Shown here piece after piece: positions 11,243-22,517 of a DNA stretch of 64,000 bases. The first letter of the stretch is position 1; every line of letters starts with the position of its first letter. Made by a program: the position numbers and the translations under genes. This DNA is from Pseudevernia furfuracea. Taxonomy: Eukaryota > Ascomycota > Lecanoromycetes > Lecanorales > Parmeliaceae. The stretch is taken from positions 124,001-188,000 of the forward strand of contig JAIUPT010000031.1 of assembly GCA_022315425.1 (NCBI GenBank). The letters run 5' to 3'. Below the pieces are notes generated by a model. That model ran no database searches. It saw only the letters and a list, made by a program, of their open reading frames with translations, and was not told where the DNA came from.

Positions 11243-11858
11243 GAGCATTGCAGCTGTCAATGGTTGTGATCTGGTTACAATGCGTCTCAAGGATTTGCCT
11301 CAACGGGCGCGAGGCCGCGGCTTCTGCTTTCGCTTACCTCGGACGCATGCATCGCTATCTTGGTACAACTGGTTCCAAGAGAGACTGAACCGGCCTTCCG
11401 AAGGTCTCATGATCATAGCCGGCCGATGCAGACCCTCCGCGTATATTGACAGAGTGGCGCGATACCGATTATCTCCTTCCGGTAGTCGGACCCGAAACCT
11501 CGTATGCAGTGTCGGACGTCACTCTATATTTAATCACCAGGTCTTTAATCCCACAAAACACTGCCCACTCGGCTTTACTGATTTACTGATTTGTTGTTTA
11601 AGCTTAGTAATGCGGGAGTCACAACCAGGAAGAGGAACAAAAGCCGTGTATTCTCGTATAAAAATCGTGCGTGTGTCAACGAGGAAGGTGGACAGAGGTG
11701 ACGTAGCCAAGAGCGGAATAGCACAATGAAAAGCTTTCTCGCTTGGCTCTTTTCTCTTCTTAACACACTTCGTCCTTATACTTCACTTCGACCCGTAAAT
11801 AAATCTCACCATTCTTTTCATCACCTCCAACAACCTCACAACCATCAGCACTGCCACA
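11243..11858. other. Intergenic, promoter region of the next gene
   Basis: No supported gene. The frame at 11199-11729 is an overlap artefact. The segment contains the TATA-like site listed separately and a pyrimidine-rich stretch (about 11740-11850) typical of a fungal 5' UTR. Confidence 0.5.
11657..11664 (+). promoter_or_regulatory. TATA-box-like site before secreted paralog A
   Basis: TATAAAAA about 195 bp before the ATG at 11859, followed by a pyrimidine-rich 5' UTR-like stretch. Paralog B has a TATAAATA at a comparable distance, which makes both sites more believable. Confidence 0.4.
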
Positions 11859-12601
11859 ATGAAGGTCACTCTGAAGACCATCCTTGCCTTCTTGCTCACT
11901 CTACCGTCTGCCCTCGCTCTCGCCACGCCACCATTCCCAGTCAACGTGACGACCAATGTCACCATCGCACCGCCCCCCATCGTCAACATAACCACGAACG
12001 GTACCATCACTCCACCAAGCCACTACTACCTCCAAACGCGCGTCAAAGGCTATGGCAATGAGGACAAGAACGGCCTCTACGTCAGCGGCTATCACACTGG
12101 TGCCGGCGAAAGCGATGCGACCCTCGAATCCATTGACGTCGCCTCCGTCGGCTTCTTGAACGGCACATATCAGCAATTCGACTACGGGACCGATTTTCCC
12201 TGGGGCATGGTGATGGGACTCTCTGGTGACTATGCTGGTAAATTTTCCGCCCTCAACATGTAAAAGAAAGAAGAAAACACGCTGACAGGAGTGGCGCTTA
12301 GAATGGGAATTCGCCGCTATTAACGTCGGCTACGGCTCTGCTGGCTTCTTCTTCAACGAGACGGGGTTGCAATACAACGAGGATGAGGACGGGTTCGCCG
12401 GATGGCTAGGTAAGCCTTGAACATCTAGCCCGGCCCTTGTTTGTCCAGGACAACTCCCGGTTCCTTTGCTAACGGTTGACCCTCTTTGTAGCTTGTGACT
12501 GGTGGCATGGGGTCCCGCAGCTGTTCTGGAAGTTCTTCTACTATGGCAACGAGTTGTCGAGCAGTTGCGCGCAGGTGGACTTACTGCCAGTGGCTATCTA
12601 G
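11859..12601 (+). CDS. Secreted protein, paralog A of a local family
   Basis: Exons 11859-12237, 12302-12409 and 12492-12601 (introns 64 and 82 bp, both phase 1) give 198 residues. A signal peptide (MKVTLKTILAFLLTLPSALA) is followed by a Thr/Asn-rich linker with NVT, NIT and NGT glycosylation sites. The folded part opens SHYYLQTRVKGYG and LYVSGYHTG. It continues with FLNGTYQQFDYG and GYGSAGFFFNETGLQY, then WL-ACDWWHGVPQLFW, and ends SCAQVDLLPVAI at the stop. Paralog B at 28541 matches nearly every block, and both share the two downstream intron positions. A lacks the first intron of B. Function is unknown. It is related to hypothetical secreted proteins widespread in plant-associated ascomycetes as I recall them. 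Confidence 0.86.
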
Positions 12602-13023
12602 GACAACGAAAGGACGGGGCAAGATGATCAGAGCGGTAGCTGCGCCGCTGGGGCCCAGCAGAACAGAGAATCGGGAATCTCGATCTTCTTTCTTAGCATG
12701 GATGTCAATCAAGGGGCAGCTCGAGCATCAATCATTTGCTAAGTCTGTCAATACATAGAATGATGATATCTGCTTGATAGAATATCGGTAATGGTAATCG
12801 CAAGAGGTCTTATTGGCCCCGAGAGCTCGCTTACCGCGCCTGATCTGATTGCCGTGCCCTAACCTACTCTACCACTAAGCCCAATCTGTTACAAGGCTCG
12901 AAACCCGTATGATACCCCCTGGCTGCGGCCCAGCTCATACACAACTGTTCACCTTCTCGCAATGACCTTTCTTGAACTACCGTTTTATCGCATCCAGACA
13001 AGCACTTGACAGCGTTAAGAAAA
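12602..13023. other. Intergenic
   Basis: No gene seen between the two co-oriented secreted-protein genes; it holds the 3' end of A and the promoter of the protease-like gene. Confidence 0.5.
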
Positions 13024-14463
13024 ATGCACTCCTCCACAGCCGTCGCTACGCTTGCCCTCGCAGCTGGCGCCTGCGCTGGAACCTTCAAACTGCCCATCCG
13101 TAGTAGTAGTAGCCGTAGCGAGAAATTGACGGTCGGTTGATCTTGCGGAAAATGCGTGCGATGATTCGCTGACGGAGTCATGTATGTAGGCTAGTAGTAG
13201 CTACAAAACGCGAGCAGAGCTGGTGGAGCAGGAGGCATTTGGGAAACCTCTTGGCGCCAAGGACGAGATTGATGCGAAGAGTGCTGTCAAGGTAAATTAG
13301 ATCCGAATGGATGTTGAAAATTGTGATGGATTGACGCAAAAATTAAACATCTACAGAGCTGGTTCAGCCTCATCCACAAAACCAACATCACGATCGGCAC
13401 TCCGCCTCAAGAATTCGAAGTCGCCGTCGACACGACCTTGGACGGACTCTTCGTGCCATCCACAACCTGTCAATACGGCACCTGCGATCCCCGACAGGAG
13501 CATGGGTACCAATCGAACATCTCTTCCACCTACCAGCCGAATGGCAGTTACGCCGGCGCCAAGTGGGGAGCGGTAAACTACGGCGGGTTCTATTCGCACG
13601 ACACGATCCACCTGGGCGAATCCGACATCCAAGACCAGCTCTTCGAAGAATGGACATCGGCATCCTGCTACAGCATCGGATGCCTCAACACCGGCTACGA
13701 CGGCGCAATGGGCCTCGCGCCGCCATGGAAGCCGAGTACGGGCGTACCGAACATACTCTCCTCGCTCTCCACGCAAGGCCTTCTCGACGCCTCCATCTTC
13801 TCCCTCAAACTGCCCGTCCGTCCCACCGACGAAGGCGAGATCGTCTTCGGCGGCGGTGCTCCCCCTTCCGGCCTCAACGAGTCACGGCTCGTGAAACTCC
13901 CCGTCATCAACATCACGTCGCCGCCCGACTTCCCAACCTCCTGGGCCGTTTCCGCAACCCACATTTCCTTCGACACGCCCCGACCCATGAACCTGTCCTT
14001 GGGGTCTGCGGCGTGGGCGCTGCTGGATTCCAGCTCGCCCTATCTGATCCTCCCGTCTGGCCTCGCGCGCAATCTTACGATGGCGGTCGGGGCACGGCCG
14101 GGTCCGTACTGGTTCCATAACGTCCCCTGTGAGCGAAGGCAGGAGTTGCCGACTCTGACGTTTGGTCTGAGCGGGTATGAATTCAACATCAGCGCCTTTG
14201 AGTACACGCTTGAAGTGGACGGTATGTTCCCGCACGCGGGGAAAATGTGCGTGACGACGTTTATGGAATCCGGGGACTTCTTTCCGGACAGCTGGGAGGG
14301 AGTGGTGCTGGGGAGTCCGTTTCTGAGGGGGTTTTGGAGCGTATGGGACTTTGGAGAGAGAAGTGTTGGTTGTGAGTCGTGCACTTGCGATTGCGGGGAC
14401 TGGGAGTGAGAGCTGACTCGAGACATAGTGGCGTCATTGAGCTTGAAGACGGAAGATTGCTAG
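13024..14463 (+). CDS. Pepsin-like (A1) aspartic protease homolog, altered active-site triads
   Basis: Exons 13024-13131, 13190-13291, 13357-14371 and 14429-14463 give 419 residues. The last donor is an ideal GTGAGT, and splicing there ends the protein at SLKTEDC. Signal peptide about 1-18, then a propeptide-like part, then the A1 core: ITIGTPPQEFEVAVDTT, the flap-side VNYGGFY, GLAPP and LGSPFLRGFWSVWDFG. The catalytic Asp residues are kept (D95, D294), but the usual D-T/S-G triads read D-T-T and D-S-S, so both conserved Gly are lost. In the family these Gly shape the psi loops. Activity is therefore doubtful; the protein may be a non-catalytic or divergent secreted member. The first junction (donor GTCGGT) is the weakest. 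No GPI signal at the end. Confidence 0.85.
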
Positions 14464-16511
14464 AGATTGAAAAGCACGGGTCATTAGTCAAAGAACTTGA
14501 TCCATGAGACGAACGTTGGTATGTCGTTTTTTCGATGGTGCACAGGGTTCGAAGACGTGAACATAAAGCCGGATACCTAGTCAAGCATCAAAGTATCCAA
14601 AGAAGCGAAAGACAGCACAATAGAAAGAACTGACCGTTCCATGTTTCCCATTCCGATCACCATCAGCACCCCAATCTTTGAACTGCCATTTGACATTGAC
14701 GCCAACGAACATCCTAGACTTCTGACGAGCGCTCAAGTACCCGATCCTTCTATACACGAGAAGAACTCGTCATACTCCTAATACCGCATCCGACCCGCAC
14801 CAGGATAGTAAAATCTTTTCCTTGGTGCCAGGGTTTGCCGGAACGAGTGTATCGTCTCTTTTGTTCAGGAGGAATCTGCACTTCTTCCTACGATGTTCAC
14901 TTTAGGATCGTCGTTGGCGAACCTGACAACTCCCATCGGGTTGATACTACTGCCCTTGGCCGATGTCTCCGTACTGCCTATACATATTGTGGCCTCATCG
15001 GGAAACCCTTGTCTCAAAAACTCCAGCCAGGCGAGGGTGGAGTCATTCGGTCATTGCCTCCGGCGCATACACAGGAGTCCGATCAGATATGCAACGGCGA
15101 ACAACCATGAGACCGCTGCGCGCATTGGAATTCAGAAAAATGCAGTGTGGATGGGAAGGATTTCTGTCCGCGTGAGATTCGACTGCGCCGTCCTCCTTCC
15201 CTGCTTTCCTTTTTCGCTAAACTGCATCAAGCTGCGTGCCTGCTTGGCTTTCTGTAAGCACAATCTCCTATCCAATCGTTCACTTTGCCGCACCTCGCCT
15301 AGAAACCGCAGGCCTCAGTAATCGCGAATGGATAAGCAAGTCTCTCGACTGCCGATGGTGTGCTTGAGCTGTTGAGTGAGCATAGTAGGTTTTTCTTCAC
15401 TTGATGATGAAGCTGCTACACGTGTCTCCTGAGCCAAGTGTGGAACCAAAGAGAGAGCGGAAGTCGTCGCAACGGAGTTATCAAATGTCGATTTGCAATT
15501 CGTATTGGTTGAGTGAATTCATAGCTCTCAATCTTTCATACCTTACAAGCAGCACCGATCACCAGAAAATTTGTCTGCCTGCCCAAGACTTCCTAGCCAC
15601 ATGCGATCGGTATCCAAGACTGCCACTTTGTCTAGCAAATTACATGTAGGGAAAGGCCGGGCACAAATCCTCCAAACACGGAACGAACCAACAGCAATCA
15701 GGGTACACACTTAACAAATTTCAAGAAAATCGTTCCCACTTTCGTCTACGATAATTCAGATTTCCGGAACAATTCTCGCTTCGTGGTCGAGTACTCACAT
15801 AAATCGAAACTCTGATATAGATAGCTCTGCACTCAACGAGCAACTTTTTCCAAAAAAAGGCCCCCTTGCTCAGGGACGCTCGCTTGTATATGCTATTTGC
15901 AGATTGAGACGGTCAAAGCAGTAGCATCATGATAGGACTGCAAGATGCATGAAAGTGCACTATGAAGGCGATTGGTTGGACTCACAACACAGGTACGAAA
16001 GCATGACCGGAAAGTGCCTCAGGCCACACGAGGGAATTCTGAACGAGAGGACCGCACGGGCAGCCAGTTGTCCAATAAAGCACAAGGCTGAGCCGTGCAT
16101 ATACATGTTATGCGGCTAGCGGAATCCTTTCGCCCGTTCCGACCATTCACCAGCTGGTGCAGGACACCGTGGGGTCTTGAATGACGCGCGTCTACGGGGA
16201 TAACCCAAGTGTAGATGAATGTGAACGGTTCTGCTGAGCTAGGATAAATTTGCCAAGGCGGGGTAGAATGATGCAAGGTCGTATCCTAGAGCTGAGAATT
16301 TGCTATAATGAGAAAAACGCGTGGAGGACGGGGAAGATGCGTACACGTATCAGAGCCATTCGAGCAAAGTTGCAGTAGGTGCTGAGATCGGCGATAATTG
16401 TCTGAATCTAGTGTTTTGGGTGCCGAAACCCCCACTGCGTGCTTGGTTTCAACTTATAATGGTACCCGGTGACAATGAGACAGACCTGACGACTGGGGTC
16501 TCTAGCGGAGG
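14464..16511. other. 2 kb spacer without a supported gene
   Basis: Short frames such as 14893-15321 plus and 16019-16276 minus show no domain, signal peptide or splice support. No repeat structure was noticed. Confidence 0.45.
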
Positions 16512-17734
16512 TTATATCTCTTCGTAAACCCTCCCCGATCCAGGAAAGACACTATACTTATGCTGAACGTAGACATTGTCCATGGGAAGTATAGCCTCTT
16601 CGAATGTATCTGCTGAACGCTGCCGCTTATGACAGGTGTTCTCGCTTGCAATAATTGAAGTCGGGTTGAGCACTCGGGCGTTGAGTGGGGCTAAAGGAAT
16701 TTCGCCTAGACGTTCTGCAGCTGTGTCTGGTTGGCCATCGACAAGTGCGGAACGCCGGGATCGTTCAGAGCTTGTATAGAGTATTCTGAAGGAGGCAAGG
16801 CAGGCGACGATGATTGCTCAAGAGGTATTCGATTAGCTGCGCGATCGAAGTGAAAGCTAGGATGAGATGACGGATTAATGCGTACCGACGGTCATTTCCA
16901 GTCCACTCCATAGAAGAAGCCAGGTAACATCGAGCCGAGGCCCACTTGCTGTAAGGACTACTCGAGTGATCGAAACGCCAATGATGAATACCGTCAAGGA
17001 AAATATGCCAGTCAATGCTAGCTTCTTCCTGATTCCGATTGACGCGTTCCAGAGGAGGTTTGTCGATATCAAGATTACTGGTGCGTTGTCAAATTCCGCT
17101 ATTGAATCTTAAACGCGCCGCAGACTCATGACTCATGACTTACTGAGGCCATCCGTTGTAGTGTCAAGTACGGTAGCTAGTCGAAGATAGATAGGTATAT
17201 AGTGAATGTCATGGACGCTACCACATTCCGCTGTAGAGTATGTGTATCAGTCCACGTTCTCTCTAGCTCGGGAAAAAATTTACCTAGGCCTCCCGGTTCC
17301 ACCATACACCTGAAATCCATCATGCACAAGCAACTAACATATGAAGCAATCGTAAATGCAAGGACACAGTACCAGAGTATCATTTGACGTCGTATGGAGT
17401 TGACGAGGTTGCGGAAGAATAACAGAAAAGATAATTTGACGCTCCATAAAGCCGTGTAGTAAAGCACGAAGGACGCAAATAGGCTGTGAAGTTCGATGTA
17501 GAAACATGAGAGATACTCCGGCGGAGGCATAGATATCTGCCCGCTTTCGACCGCAATGACAGAGTATAGCTCGTTTGCAGTCTTTTGCCAAACGAGGGCG
17601 TTGGCGAGAGTCATCAGCCATGCTGCAAGGACAAAAGGGTCTTCAATATAAATGCGGCGGAATATCTTGAGGCGAACGTAGAAGCGGAATACTAAGAAGC
17701 AAAACGAGACTGCTACACCTGCCCACAAAGTCCC
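16512..17734 (-). CDS. PTH11/rhodopsin-like seven-span membrane protein (5' exon unresolved)
   Basis: Member of the large fungal family of putative G-protein-coupled receptors often labelled rhodopsin-domain or PTH11-like. Exons read 17734-17284, 17230-17144, 17077-16886 and 16816-16512; all three introns (53, 66 and 69 bp) join in phase. Family landmarks: FRFYVRLKIFRRIYIEDPF after the first span, an ECG block after intron 1, TVLDTTTDGL, LLWNASIGIRKKLALTGIF, the span IIVACLASFRILYTSSER, and the C-terminal ILPMDNVYVQHKYSV. The first coding exon, which should supply the start and about 20-30 residues before 17734, could not be fixed; candidates lie at 17740-17890. Ligand unknown. Confidence 0.8.
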
Positions 17735-18630
17735 CTACCTCAAAGTCAACGCCCATTCTTGCAGGGATGTGGGTTGCGCACCAGTAGTCTCCTTTGGCTG
17801 AACCTTGCAGGGTCAACATGGTCTTGATTCGTTGGCATAATCCTTGAAGACAAGAGAGAGTGACAACAATGATACAAAGCACATACGGTGTATGATTGAA
17901 TGGAGAGAGATGAAGGAGGAAATTTGCAGTCCAATGATGGAGGGCGACTGAGACGGTCGAGCCGAATAGTGCTTAGATTACGGTTTGATAGAGGCTGACC
18001 CCTTTGCGTGCATAGATAAGTATACATACTTCGATGTCTTGGAAAAGGCTGCGGAGAGGATGGCCAATGGCGATCGTGCCGAAAAGGATCATGTAAGCAC
18101 CTTGCTAGGATGCTGACATGCGTCTGGGAATATTATCCTTCGGAATCCCGTGCGGTGGAGACTGCAGAATTTGGAGCCCCTTTTCTGATCAGACCTTTAC
18201 CCCCGGCAGTTGACCGCTCCTCGTCGCCAATCAGAGCTCCTTTAATACGGGCATGTCTTTCGGGCTGTGTGGAAAGATTGACTTTTGCAACAACCTCCCG
18301 TCTCCGCCTCGTCATGGGACCAATCATCCAATCGAAGACCGTCCAACGTAATGAGCTTTAAAAATAATAAGCCCTCGGATTCAAATCCTATGCGCAGTCG
18401 CAGTAGGCCCCAGGCAGACATGGTGGAGCACGTTAGATGAGCTGAATTGTTACGTCGCATATATTTGAGAGTTGACGTTACAACGTGCATTCGGAGAGGG
18501 CGTGCCCGAGAGCTGCCAATAGCGTCTGCTTGAGCTTGGGCGGATATTATGGCTGAGCCAGGGGTATCCGGGTCCCTTGTGTGATCCTGCTCTTAGCCTC
18601 CTCCTAAATTCTCATCTAACCCTCCACCAT
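17735..18630. other. Upstream region of the rhodopsin-like gene
   Basis: It probably includes the missing 5' exon of that gene. Other frames (18110-18490, both strands) are short and unsupported. Confidence 0.35.
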
Positions 18631-19006
18631 CTACCTTCCACGTTCCCCGGCCCCGACCCCAGACCCAGATAATCCGTCTGACCCTCCGGCAGCTGTTCCG
18701 AGTTCCATCTCGGCCGCGTACTTATTGGCAATCTGCTCGTCCTTGTGCACCCCCTCTTCATCGCCACTGACAGAAACGACGGCTGCGTTGACGTTACCAC
18801 GAATGGCTCCACCGATGCCTTGAGATGCGTCAGTATTGCTTTATGAATATCCGGATGGCGAGATGGTCAAAGTGAAAGGGATAAGGAGGGCGTACATGAA
18901 TGCCCTCCGCGACAGATTTCACTTTGGCGCCTACATCTCCACCAACATGTGCACCAGCGGAGTCACCGCGCTTGGTATCCGGGGTCGTGCTGTCTATTGA
19001 TGCCAT
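18631..19006 (-). CDS. Small hydrophilic hypothetical protein, splice junction uncertain
   Basis: Exon 1 (ATG at 19006) encodes MASIDSTTPDTKRGDSAGAH and on to SVAEGIH before a GTACGC donor at 18895. A second coding part, about 18838-18631, reads GIGGAIRGNVNAAV, then DEEGVHKDEQIANKYAAEME and a Gly/Ser tail. The pattern GIG..IRG..N is familiar from small Pezizomycotina proteins of unknown function. The obvious donor is phase 0, while the CTCAAG acceptor needs phase 1, so either a weaker donor is used or one base is wrong. No signal peptide. Confidence 0.5.
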
Positions 19007-19644
19007 GGCAGATTGTAGTATTTTGATTCTTGGAGGTTATGAGTATTGGTGTGTTCTGTGCTTTGAGATAGGATCTATTGGAGATTTGTGAGGTCAAGGA
19101 GGAATCAAGGCAAAGGATTCGAGTATTCTGGTACGAGGACGGATACCGAGAAAGAAAAGGAATATGCAGAAGAGCATTGCCATAGTCGCCGGTCCGCTCC
19201 GTCCGGTGGGCACTTACTGTCATTGAACAGCGTGATGTGTTCCCGTTGTTGGCCTGCGAATGCCAAGCCATGACTTGATGACTAAGCAGATGTGGATAAA
19301 CAAACATTGCTTGCCTCATTTAACTTCATTCTTTATCGAATGCGTCCATTCCAGATATTCTTGATTCTCGTCGCTTGATCTCGCTTGATCACGTTTCATT
19401 TATTGTTATTCAACGCGAGAAGATGCATTCCTTCGGTTCGATCACAACCGTCCATGAGGGAGATATAGGCCCAGCTCATTTTCGCAAAAGGAAAATGTCC
19501 AATTTCTCCTGGGGTAAGTAGGATGAAAGGAATGTCTCGTAGTTTGAATTAGGAACGGAATGTGCGAGTAAATTTAATTGATAAATGTTCAACCCACCCG
19601 CGTCCACTCTCCATCTAATCTCCAATCTCTAATTTCTGCAAAAG
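19007..19644. other. Divergent promoter region
   Basis: Lies between the minus-strand small protein and the plus-strand adhesin. No gene seen. It contains the short direct repeat TCGCTTGATC at about 19371-19390. Confidence 0.4.
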
Positions 19645-22517
19645 ATGGGACATCTAAATTTGAATTCTGTGCTTTGCGCCTTGCTACTATCTACTATGAC
19701 AGTCGGTCAACATGTGGTGACCGTGGTGACCGTGTCTATTGGTACTTGCTTGCCCGGCCTTGGATCCTTGCCTGGCCCCTCGGGCGTCCTAGTAGGCGGT
19801 GGTATTATGCCTAACAAACCGTGCGTGATTTGAGCTATCTGTTGATGATGGGTCTATCTAATCTGGAGCAGCGAATCGAATTCGTCCACATCAGCACCTA
19901 GTACTCCCTCGTCAACCCCGGCAGGTTTCCTGATCAATTACCAAGCCCCGGGTAACAACCCACTGCTTCGTCGTGATGCCCTGAATTTCCCCACTCTAGA
20001 CGGTCAAGGCACCAGCTCTTGCATTCATTCACCACTATTCAACCTGGATCCGGCTGGGCAGTTGTCAGTAGTGAATGCTGGGACTCCAATGACTTACTCC
20101 ACCTTTCCGGGTATTATATCAGCGCTCTTTGCTCCCTCTAGCGACGTTGGTACTGTCTCTACGACCTGGCAACTGGCCGCAGGCATACTCTCATGGAAGA
20201 ACAATTCTTTCTCTAACGGTACTGCTTCTTTGTGCAGTGATCCTACGGGCGCTATCCAGGCATATTTCCTGGCGCCGATACCAGCTAATTGTACGACTAT
20301 AACCTTAACGGAAGCATCAGGTTAGTAGATTCCTCACTCATATTTGGAGCAGCAAGACTGATGATATCTAGTGGATACGTGCCCAGGGTATTTCCAGGCT
20401 AATCCGAACGGTCAACTTGCCGCCTTCACCCCTTCTTCCTCCGTCCTCCCTAGCAGTGGCCTGTCTTTCTCAACAAGCGTGGCAACGGGCCAGAGTACCG
20501 GTACCTCAGGCTCCGGTTCTTCGTCCCAGTCCATTACCTTGTCTCTCAACACCCCTTCAATTGTCGATAGTGGAAACTCGATCTTAACTTTACCGACCAG
20601 CTCCATAAGCTCGTTAGCGAGTCCTCTTGTTCCAAGCACTTCTAGCTACGTTACATCAACAACTGGTTTCTCTTTACCGAGTATTTCGGACTCAATAAGC
20701 ATGCCGTCCAGCGCCAATGCGCCCTCGATAGTCGGCTCTTTTGGGTCCGGTTTTTCGTCCCAGCCAGTTATCTCGTCTCTCAACGCTCCCTCAATTGTTG
20801 ATAGTGGAAGCTCGATCTCAGCTTTGTCGACTAGCTCCATAAGCACGATAGCGAGTTCCATTGTTTCGAGCATTTCAACCTTTGTCACGTCAACGACTAG
20901 TTCCTCTTTACCGAGTATTTCGAATCCAACAAGCGCGCCGTCTGGCGTCATGATACCCTCGATAGTCGGCTCTTTGTCTAGTAGTATCACGTCTTCGATA
21001 ACAGCACTGTCCTCCGGTAGCAGCTCGTCGTCGAAATCGGCATCTTCATCTCCATATTCATCCTCATCATTACCTTTATCTTCTGGGAGTGCCACTGGAA
21101 CATCCACTACAGTTACGTCCTCGATAACAGCAGCACTGTCCTCGGGTATCAGCTCGTCGTCGTCGTCGTCAATCTCGGCATCTACATCTTCATCTGCATC
21201 TTCATCTTCATCTTCATCATTATCCTTGTTTTCTGGGAGTGCCACTGGAACGTCCACTACAGCTATAGCGGCGTCTGGAACCGAAGAGCCCATACTGGGC
21301 TCGCCTTCAAGTTCGCCTGCGAATGGCGCTAACACTACTGATGGAACTTGTGGCGCTGGATATGGGAACACAGTTTGTGGAAATTGGCCAGACGGGGCTT
21401 GTTGTTCTCAATATGGGGTAATTGCACAATGATACCGTTCGCAGGATTTCATTACTAACAATACCCTAGTTCTGTGGAAACGATACTGCTCATTGCGGGA
21501 CTGGGTGTCAAAGTGGGCCGTGTATATCCTCATCTTCGTCTTCAACCACTAGCTCGACAACGGCATCGCCTTCAAGTGCGCCTACAAATGGCCTTGATAC
21601 TACTGATGGGACTTGTGGCGCTGGGTATGGGAACACAGTTTGTGGAAATTGGCCAAACGGTGCTTGTTGTTCTCAATACGGGGTATTTGCTTCATGATGT
21701 CATTCTGATGATTTTATCACTAATGATATCGTAGTTCTGCGGGAACGACACTGCTCATTGCGGCAGCGGATGCCAAAGTGGGCCGTGCATATCCTCATCC
21801 TCATCCTCATCCTCATCCTCATCCTCATCCACTCAGGTCATTATTGCGCTGCCGACTCCTACCCCAGCGACCACAACCGAAACCTCGTACACAGCTACAA
21901 CTACAATATACACGGCTACAAACACAGGCACCAATGGCCAAGTCACAGTTCTAGTAGTTCAGCCGACCCCCGGTATGCAATACTTTGGGTTCTACGATCC
22001 AGAAGATGCAGGAGATGGCAGTCAGCCGGATGCGTCAAAATTCAACAACGACGCCACCGGCATCGATATCCAAGGAGTTTTTCCAAACGACATCAACTTT
22101 AACACCAGCGCGAACGGTTCCTACCTATTTCCCGGCCAAAGCGCCGTCACGAATGCAAACACCTACGCTGTAGTGTTCGAAGGATACTTCTATGGACCAC
22201 CAGGAGATTATGGCGTCACGTTGAGCGATACCCAAACCGATGACTACAGCTTTCTCTGGACGAATTCCAGTGCCTATGGCGCTTGGACGAACGCGGACGC
22301 CGAGATCACGGAAAGCATTGCGGGGGGTTACACACAAACTCACTATTTCACTCTGGCGGCGGGCGAGTTCCTGCCCATGACCATACTGTGGATCAACGTA
22401 TACGAATCGGGTTCGCTAGGCTTCTTCATTGATCCACCGGGAGGAGGGCAAGTCACGGACACTACTGGGTACTTTGTCCAACCATACCCCGGCGACAGTT
22501 TCGTATACCGCACGTAG
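19645..22517 (+). CDS. Secreted adhesin: Ser-rich stalk, two chitin-binding type-1 domains, GLEYA/PA14-like C-terminus
   Basis: Exons 19645-19820, 19872-20320, 20372-21417, 21470-21682 and 21735-22517 give 888 residues with every junction in phase. Layout: signal peptide (MGHLNLNSVLCALLLSTMTVG), a Cys-poor N-terminal region (about 30-210), a roughly 310-residue Ser/Thr stalk built of imperfect long repeats, then two hevein-type modules (about 531-579 and 602-649). Each module reads GTCGAGYGNTVCGNWP, ACCSQYG, FCGNDTAHCG and GCQSGPCIS. A second Ser/Thr linker follows, and then a GLEYA/PA14-like lectin fold (about 709-888: GMQYFGFYDPEDAG, YAVVFEGYFYGPPGDYGVTL, DDYSFLWTN, GSLGFFIDPPGG). It probably binds chitin or wall glycans and acts in adhesion. 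There is no GPI signal. Confidence 0.88.
21790..21833 (+). repeat. In-frame TCCTCA microsatellite
   Basis: About seven tandem TCCTCA units inside the last exon of the adhesin. They encode a poly-Ser tract directly after the second chitin-binding domain. A 6 bp unit can change linker length without breaking the frame. Confidence 0.8.

Noticed and set aside
20646..21371. Long minus-strand Asp/Glu-rich frame opposite the adhesin
   Set aside because: It is the mirror of Ser-rich codons (TCA/TCC/TCG) on the plus strand, where the splice phases and domains are clear.
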